This document shows, piece after piece, positions 57,288 through 64,000 of a stretch of DNA of 64,000 nt. How positions within the stretch are numbered: position 1 is the stretch's first letter; each line of letters begins with the position of its first letter. A model generated the notes under the pieces. That model saw only the letters and a program-made list of their open reading frames with translations, made no database searches and was not told where the DNA came from. Source of the DNA: Phragmites australis (Eukaryota; Streptophyta; Magnoliopsida; Poales; Poaceae); assembly GCF_958298935.1 (NCBI RefSeq), contig NC_084921.1, forward strand, positions 37,219,501 through 37,283,500. The letters run 5' to 3'. A program made the translations under genes and the position numbers.

Positions 57288-57299
57288 TGGTATCAGAGC
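57288..57299 (+). other. Primer-binding site of the SIRE-like element
   Basis: TGGTATCAGAGC, the canonical copia site complementary to initiator methionine tRNA. Confidence 0.92.
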
Positions 57300-57426
57300 T
57301 AGGGCTCACATCGGCTATACAATTTGTATCAGAGCTTCGCACTTTTTCACAAGGTTTTGCCAATACAAGTGGCATTTGAGTCGTAGTCTCACTTTGATTA
57401 GTTAGACTTTACCGCCTAGTGAGTTA

Positions 57427-57612
57427 TGACATCTAGGGTTGTGATGGATACCCATAGCGCTCTACATTTTGACAGCACTGATTTTCCTCGATGTAAAATT
57501 CTAATGACTTGTTTTCTTTAAGCCAAAGGGTTAGATGTTTGGAGAGTCACCGAGAAGAGATGAGGCTCCTCACAAACAAAGAGAGACAATGTGATGCATT
57601 ATTGAAGAATGG
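57427..57612 (+). pseudogene. gag: Start of SIRE-like gag, cut by a LINE
   Basis: A gag N-terminus remnant. A FDSTDFPRCKILM segment and GLDVWRVTEK block match the copia gag pattern, and a CDALLKN piece appears near 57590-57610 after a frame change. Homology ends where the LINE 5' end begins, at about 57613. Confidence 0.68.
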
Positions 57613-57710
57613 AGGTAGGGAGCACTAGTTGAAAGAGGGCTTGAGGGAAATATTTGGGAGAGAGGAGACGTTAGGCAGACAGAGCACGTGAGTGGGTACT
57701 TAGCACAGTA

Positions 57711-60700
57711 ATGAGGGCTCCCCCAAAACCCACACCGGCGTTTACTCCGAGCCTGGCGGCCACCTCCTCCTCAGCCGCGGCGGCCACCTCCCCCTCGGCC
57801 GCGCGCGCGGTTCCCTCTCCTTCGCAGACGTCGAGTTCCCTCCCCTCCTTGTCCCCTCGCGCGGCGCCCTTCTTCCCCCGCTCGCGTGGTCGGTCTAAGC
57901 ATGAACGCTGGAGCGACGATAGCCTTGACAGCCTAGGGTCCTCTGGCTCTGATGGCGGCCCTTCTTACCGTGACTTCGTCGTCTCATCTTCGGCTCCAGC
58001 GTCGTTAGCTGCTTTGGCAGCACACGACTCGGCGAGCGGTTTGGCTTCCGGTGGGGGCGACACGGCAGCTGCCGAAGCTGGGGCCAGGCCCGCCCCCAGG
58101 ATCATTCTCTCCCGTCGGCAGCGTCCTGTTGTCCCGCGTGGTCGTCCTGACTCGGAGGGGTGGCAGGAGGTTGAGTCGCGGGGGGCTCGGCGCCAGCGCC
58201 GGCGTGCGGCTCGTCCTCCGCGACGTCCAGTCCCTGCCGACCTGGTCGGCAAGTGCTTCAACTGCTTCTCCACCGCGCACTCCGCAGCCCAGTGCCGCCA
58301 AAGAACTCGATGCTTCCGCTGCAGGTCTCTGGGGCATCGATCTTACGTGTGCCCTGGACTGACTGGTGCGACCCCTCCGACGAAGCATGTCCCTGTTTGG
58401 CGGCAGGTTCCTACAGTCCAGGTACCGGCGGTCGCTACCCTCCCACAACGGTCTTCTCCGGTGGGCATGGTGTGTGGCGCGGCTGGTGTGGCTGACCCTG
58501 CCCCTCCGTCAAGGCAAGTCTCCGTGTGGCAGCGCATCTCTCCAATACCGATGCCGGCTGACACCAACCCCCCGCAACGGTCCCTCCCGGCGGGCGCGGC
58601 GCGTGGCGTGGCTGGCATTGCCTCGGCGCCTCAAGGGGGCTCCGCAGGCATGGTCAATGACATGGCGGCGCATGTTTCTGGAGGCATTTCGGGTGCCAGG
58701 GCGGGGCGGCGCCGGTGTCGTCGGCCGCATTTCCGCCAGCGTGGGCACTCTGGCTCACCCCCGGCAGCGGATGCCTTGCCTGAAACCACCTCAGAAGTGG
58801 TGCCTGTGAATCCCCCCCAGCCTGTGAGCAGCCTCTCCCTTGTATCATCAACTGGACCGATCGCTTCGCTAGGGCTGAGGAGGACCTCGCACACGCGGTG
58901 ATCGTGACGGTCATTGGCAACGAGCCTTTGGCCGAGGCAAGCGTGGTTGCGGCGGCGATTGCTGCCCGATTGGATGTCAACGCGAATAGCCTGGTGCTTC
59001 GTCGTGCTTCTGCTTCAAGCTACCTACTAGTTCTTCCCGACCTCAACTCGGTGGAATCTCTGGTTGGTCTCTGACAGCCGCTCCGCAACACTAATTTCAG
59101 CTTTCTGTGCAAAAAATGGAGTAGGCTGGTGGGTGCATCTGGGAAGGTTTTGCCTTGGCTGATCGATGTCGAGCTCCGCGACATTCCCGCCCATGTGTGG
59201 GAGACCTCGACTGTGGAACATCTGCTGAGCCCTCATGCCTGGATTCAACGCGTGCATCAGGACACTCTCAACTTGGTGGATTTGTCAGTTTTTTGCTGCT
59301 CGGCATGGTGCTCGGATCCTTGTTTGATTCCTCGTTCCAGAAAGCTTTCGGGTCACTGAGCCGCTGGTCGCTGTTGAGGAAGACCCACTGGTGAAGCGTG
59401 TGCTAGAATATGATATTGACATTCGTTTTTCCGTCCAGCTTCGCCCTGATGGTTCTGCAGCAAGCCCACCTCCCCCTCCTGGGGATGATGACAACGACGG
59501 GGGTGCCTCTGCGCATCGACGATGCCGATTGCGCTCTCCATCGCCACCGCGACCCCCAAGTCCGGCTGCTGGTGGCACGTCCGGCGTTTCTGGCGCTGGC
59601 GGTGCGGGACGTGGGCCTGGCCGAGTGCGGGAGACCCCAGCTGAGACGTCATCGGCCGTCCCAGGGCCGGTCGCCGATTCCCAGGCGGCCATTGGTGTCC
59701 CGCGTGGGATCCCAAGCGTCGAGCTCCTTAGCAATAAGTCTATTCATGTTACCGAGGGCGAGGGGGCGGCCGCCGCTTTTGCCCCGAAGACGCTGGTTGG
59801 CGGAACGCTGTCCATTGCCGCCTCTTTCCCTGCGGACGAGGCAGCCCCATCTGTAATTTCTCCCACCTTGGTGCGCTACGAATTTGAGAGGGATTCGCTG
59901 CTCCCCTGGGCCGGTGGTGGGCTAGAATCGGAAAACTCCCCTGATGTGGCTTTGGGCCCAAAGCCTGGGCTGCAATCTTCTGAAGATGATGGCGAGAGGG
60001 GTCTTGGTGGGGCAACGGCGCTACCGGCCTCACCACGTTCCCCCTCCTCTTCCCCGCTGATGAGGCTACGGTGGAGCCGGCCTCTCCGCAATCCCATTCC
60101 TCCCCCATACCAGAGTTCAACCTTCTGGTCACCCCGTCGCTACAGTCCAAGACCCCAGCGAAGCCGCTCCAAGTATACTTCAGGCGCTGCTCCCGCCGCT
60201 GTTCGAGGGGACCAGCTCGGACCTCGCCGGTCCCTCCACTGGCAGGGGAAGTGGTTGCTGCCCCCGCGGACGTGGCCCCGCCGGCGACAGGGGAAGTGGC
60301 TGTTGCCTATGTGCTTCCTCTCGCCACGGACGTGGCCCCGCCGGTGACCGTGAGCCCCCCTCCCCCTCCGGACGCCCGGGCTGCCTTCATCAACAAACTT
60401 GCTCAACGCGCAGGGGGCCTTCTCCCTGTCCCTGCCATCAACAAGCGTCAAGGCAAGACCCTGCCACCAGGTGACACCCCACGGCGTAGCCGTCGCCTAG
60501 CTGGGGCAAAGACTGATTTTGGACTCAACGATCTGGAGAGGAGAACGAAGAAGAGGACAATGCGGACTCTAGAACTCATTGAGGAGCATGAGGGTATAGA
60601 TCAAGATGCCCTGGATGATTATGTGAAGCTGTTTGAGCAGCCCCTTCTTGATTCTCATCTCCAGGCTCTGGCTGCTCTTTTCAATTGGTCCCTCCCTGAA

Positions 60701-60739
60701 AATCTGGGTGAGGGGGAGGGTGGTGAGCTGCTGTTTTAA
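57711..60739 (+). pseudogene. LINE ORF1 protein with two CCHC zinc knuckles
   Basis: RNA-binding ORF1 protein, normally part of the LINE ribonucleoprotein. The first 396 codons are open: a Ser/Pro/Ala-rich N-terminus, a basic RQRRRAARPPRR stretch, then two CX2CX4HX4C knuckles at residues 182-195 (CFNCFSTAHSAAQC) and 201-214 (CFRCRSLGHRSYVC). The frame then changes near 58815, 59345 and 60060. Between the first two changes a DUF4283-like region reads IVTVIGNEPLAEASVVAAAI and WLIDVELRDIPAHVWE, with one in-frame TGA near 59072. The last segment ends with GDTPRRSRRLAG and a ALAALFNWSLPE block before the TAA at 60737-60739. A C7 run near 58815 is a likely site of the first shift. Confidence 0.87.
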
Positions 60740-60782
60740 GCCACCAGTTGTTCTTTTTGGTCGTTTGACAAATCTGTGTTTA

Positions 60783-63700
60783 ATGGATCCTTCCAAAATT
60801 CTGATTTGGAATGTTAGGGGTTTGAATTCTTCTTCCAGACAGGACTCTCTGCGCTCTCTTGTGGACTCTTCGCGGTCGGATATTGTGTGTGTTTAGGAAA
60901 CCAAAATTGCAGGCATGTCTCGCAGGATTATTCTCTCAGCTCTTGGGTCTGATTTTCCAGATTATGCTGCTGTCCCCTCTGCCGGTGCTAGTGGAGGAAT
61001 TATGATTGCCTGGAGACATCATATTGGTGTTTCAGGAGTTCAAAGGATTGACAATCACAGTGTAACAATTTAGTTTGTTGCTGAGGATGGGTAAGCGTGG
61101 TGGCTAACTTGTGTTTATGGGCCACAAGGTAATGAAGATAAAATCCAATTTCTGCAGGAACTACGTGATGTCCGAGCAGCTTGCCCAGGACCGTGGATGA
61201 TTGCTGGGGATTTCAATCTAATTTATAAGGCTGAGGACAAGAATAATGCTAATTTCAATAGGGCCATGATGGGTCGCTTCAGAAGGCTTATCAATGATCT
61301 TGCTATCAAGGAGATTCCATTGCACGGCCGCAAATTCACATGGTCAAACCAGCAGGTTTCCCCTACTCTGGTGAAATTGGACAGAGTTCTTTGCACTGTG
61401 GACTGGGAAGACAGATTTCCTAATTGTCTGCTACAGAGTTTGGCTTCTGATGATTCGGATCACTGCCCCCTTTTACTTGGTCTACGAGATAACAATCCGG
61501 GTCGTCGCAGGTTCCATTTTGAGTCCTTCTGGCCCAAACTTGATGGCTTTCAGGAAGCCGTCTCCTCAGCCTGGGCCTCGGTTCCTGCTGGCCTCTGTCC
61601 TTTCATAACCTTGAAAAAGAAATTCAAGGCCACCACCACAGGTCTGCAGAGATGGAGCGACAAAGTGGTCGGTCAGGTGAACTTTCAGCTCGCTTTGGCT
61701 AGGGAAATTCTCCACCAGTTTGAGATCGCCCAAGATAGTCGTCAGTTATCCTCGGGGGAATTATGGCTCAAAAATAGTCTAAAAAAGCACAGCTTAGCTC
61801 TAGCATCTCTCCAGCGCACAATTGCTCGGCTGCGTTCAAGGATTAGTTGGCTCCGTGACAGAGATGCAAATACAAAGCTCTTCCACCTTCATGCTCGTCA
61901 CCGGAAAAGAAAGAACTTTATTGGAAAAATTGTTGATGGTGAGCAAATCTGCACTAGTCATGAGGATAAGGCTGCAGTTATTGATGGTTTCTTTGAAAAT
62001 CTGCTGGGTAACTGTGCTGACAGGGAGTACACTATCAATTTATCGGAGTTAGAAATCAATGCTCATGATCTTGCTGATCTCGAGCTCCCATTTAGTGAGG
62101 CTGAAGTGTGGAACACAATTAAAATTTTACCTTCAGACAAAGCTCCCGGGCCAGACGGCTTCACGGGACGATTTTATAAAGCTTGCTGACCCATCATAAG
62201 GGATGATATTATGGCGGCAGTTTCAGCAGTTTGGAACAGGAAGTTTCTGAATTTTGACATTCTCAACTCAGCCTATATCACTCTCCTTCCTAAGAAGAAT
62301 GGTGCTGATCAGCCTAAAGATTTCCAACCCATAAGCCTGGTTCACAGCTTCGCCAAATTAATCACTAAAATGTTGGCTAATCGCCTCGCTGGTCGTTTAC
62401 AACAAATGGTCTCTCCTATTCAAAGCGCCTTCATAAAAGGGCGATTCATTCAGGATAACTTCATGATGGTTCAGCAAACAGCAAGGCTCCTTCATCAACA
62501 AAAGCAGCCTCGGATTCTTCTCAAACTAGATATTTCAAAGGCCTTTGATTCTGTGTCTTGGCCTTTCCTTCTGGAGGTATTGCAGCAGCGTGGTTTCGAG
62601 CAAGTTTGGAGAGATATCATCAGTGGGCTGCTCTCCTCATCATCAACCCAAGTTCTTTTAAATGGGGAGCCTGGGGATCATATTCATCATCGGCGAGGAT
62701 TACGACAAGGTGACCCCCTCTCCCCCATGCTCTTTATCTTGGTAATGGATGTGTTGGGGCATATGATTAATAAAGCCACCAGTGAAGGTTTGTTGCTGCC
62801 ACTGTCAACTCGTGGATTTTAGAACCGCATTTCTATCTATGCTGATGACGTGGCTCTCTTTCTCCGCCCGGAGGCTGGGGATATCTTTACAACCGTGGAT
62901 ATTCTTAATTTGTTTGGAGAGGCATCTGGGCTCAAGACAAATCTGCAGAAAAGTAATGTGCTCCCGATCAGGTGTGGTGATCCGGAGATTGCTACCATAC
63001 AGAACCTGCTGCCCTGTCCACTCTCAGAATTCCCATGCAAATACTTGGGTGTGCCCCTATCCCTAAGGAAACTAACCAAACAACAGGTGCAGCCCATTAT
63101 TGACCGCATTACAGATAAATTGCCCGGCTGGAAGGCAGACTTAATGACTAGGGCTGGAAGACGGGTACTAGTACAATTTGTTGTCACTGGGATGCTCATT
63201 TATTTGGCTATGGCCGTTGATTTTCCTCCATGGGCTATCAAAGCGGTGGACAGAATTCGGCGCGGTTTTCTTTGGAGAGGTCGCAAAGAGGCGAAAGGTG
63301 GTCATTGTCTTGTGGCCTGGGTCAAAGTTTGCCGACCACCGGAGCTTGGGGGTCTGGGAATTTCAGATCTTAAGTCCCTTGGATGGTCTCGGCGCATGAG
63401 ATGGGTTTGGCTGCAGAAAACAGAGCCTCATCGCCCTTGGGCTACTCTCCCATTCCATGTGCCTGAGCAAGTGAAAGCCTTCTTCTCTGTAGCAGTGAAT
63501 TCTTTAGTTGGAAATGGTACAAATACTCTTTTCTGGACAGATCGGTGGCTTCATGGGCAATGCATTGCAGACCTTGCCCCTAGCCTTTTCGCGGCTATTC
63601 CTAAAAGGAGGGTTAAGCGACGCACTGTCCGGGACGCCCTCAATAACCGGGCTTGGATTTCAGACATTCAGGGAGCCCTTACAGTTGGTGTGGTTGCAGA

Positions 63701-64000
63701 TTATCTCCAGTTATGGGATCTATTGATGGATTTTTAGCTGCAGCCGGAGGTTGAGGATAAACACTTATGGAGGCTCTCCTCCAATGGACAATATTCGGCT
63801 AAGTCGGCATATGAAGGATTCCTTTTGGGTTCTACTCTTTTCGAACCATGGGAAAGGATTTGGAAATCTTGGGCACCGCCCAAATGTCGCTTCTTTGTGT
63901 GGCTGGTCGCGCACAATAAGTGCTGGACGGCTGATCGTTTAGCACGTCGGGGGCTACCTCATCCGGAGTATTGTCCTCTTTGTGACCAAGAAAAGGAGAC
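60783..64000 (+). pseudogene. LINE ORF2: endonuclease, reverse transcriptase, zinc-binding tail (incomplete at edge)
   Basis: Starts MDPSKILIWNVRGLN. Endonuclease residues are present: Asn in WNVRG, Glu in ETK, GDFNLI (about 61204-61221) and SDHCPL (about 61456-61473). RT has DKAPGPDGFTGRFY (62140-62180), LLKLDISKAFDSVSW (about 62520-62564), GLRQGDPLSPMLF (about 62696-62734) and YADD at 62838-62849. The zf-RVT tail begins near 63770 (LWRLSSNGQYSAKSAY) with CPLC at about 63973-63984. The whole 3.2 kb stays in one frame, with only six stop codons: 60894, 61071, 61092, 62187, 62820 and 63735. It nicks target DNA and reverse transcribes LINE RNA when intact; here it is dead. The end is outside the window. 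Confidence 0.94.

Larger units (their letters stand above)
57613..64000 (+). mobile_element. L1-type LINE, near full length, runs off the window
   Basis: A plus-strand LINE inserted into the SIRE-like gag. It holds a short 5' UTR (about 57613-57710), ORF1 (57711-60739), a 43-base spacer, and ORF2 from 60783 to beyond the edge. Both ORFs are structurally complete as far as seen but carry disabling mutations. The 3' end, poly(A) tail and target duplication lie outside the window. Confidence 0.92.

Noticed and set aside
57965..58809. Frames of 80-147 codons on other strands and frames over the LINE ORF1
   Set aside because: Shadows of GC-rich ORF1; the zinc-knuckle frame is the real one.
1..64000. 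CRISPR arrays, bacterial operons, tRNA or rRNA genes
   Set aside because: Plant nuclear sequence; the tandem repeats seen lack CRISPR spacing. I noticed no tRNA A/B box pair or rRNA-like stretch, though a covariance-model search was not possible.

Overview
The window looks like a stretch of nuclear DNA from a grass (Poaceae), dominated by transposable elements. The evidence is a CC-type glutaredoxin with grass-style GC-rich coding sequence, Ty3 elements of the Tat (Grande-like) and long-LTR chromovirus types, Ty1 elements of Angela-like and SIRE-like types, plant L1-type LINEs with a CCHC ORF1, and MULE, hAT and MITE DNA transposons. I cannot name the species. Only one host gene that looks intact is seen, the glutaredoxin at 25354-25803. 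Almost everything else is a transposon in some state of decay.

Layout. 638-877 is a MITE. 1039-17840 is one old Tat-lineage Ty3 element (LTRs 1039-1633 and 17230-17840, target duplication GATCA/TATCA). It has gag, protease, RT, RNase H, a second (archaeal-type) RNase H and integrase, then a long 3' region with degenerate tandem repeats and an antisense gene with spliceosomal introns. A 4.1-kb solo LTR (9508-13623, duplication CCAGG) is nested in it. 17960-21811 is a minus-strand LINE cut by an Angela-like solo LTR (18455-20602, GGGGA), which is itself cut by a shorter relative in the opposite orientation (19444-20013, AATTC). A copia fragment follows (21812-22540). 24343-24695 is a second copy of the first MITE, sitting upstream of the glutaredoxin gene.

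26254-33775 is a whole, heavily mutated Ty1-copia element (duplication CAGAT). About 34610-44590 is a Mutator-like element of roughly 10 kb. Its terminal inverted repeats enclose three minus-strand genes: a MURA-type transposase, a multi-exon plant mobile domain (PMD) gene, and a small GRF-like zinc-finger gene. The PMD gene is interrupted by a Tat-type solo LTR (38622-40086). 44600-49000 is a poorly classified GC-rich block hosting a 1-kb TIR element (47536-48570). A hAT transposase C-terminus follows (49165-49740), then three tandem 244-bp units (50027-50758) and a 454-bp hAT-like MITE (51041-51494). 51502-55090 shows nothing recognisable. A SIRE-like LTR with primer-binding site and gag start (55836-57612) is cut by a plus-strand L1-type LINE that runs off the right edge (about 57613-64000).

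The genes do not form a pathway. The main biology is the nested insertion history, the cargo genes of the large Mutator-like element, and the glutaredoxin with MITE and TGACGTC motifs in its upstream region.
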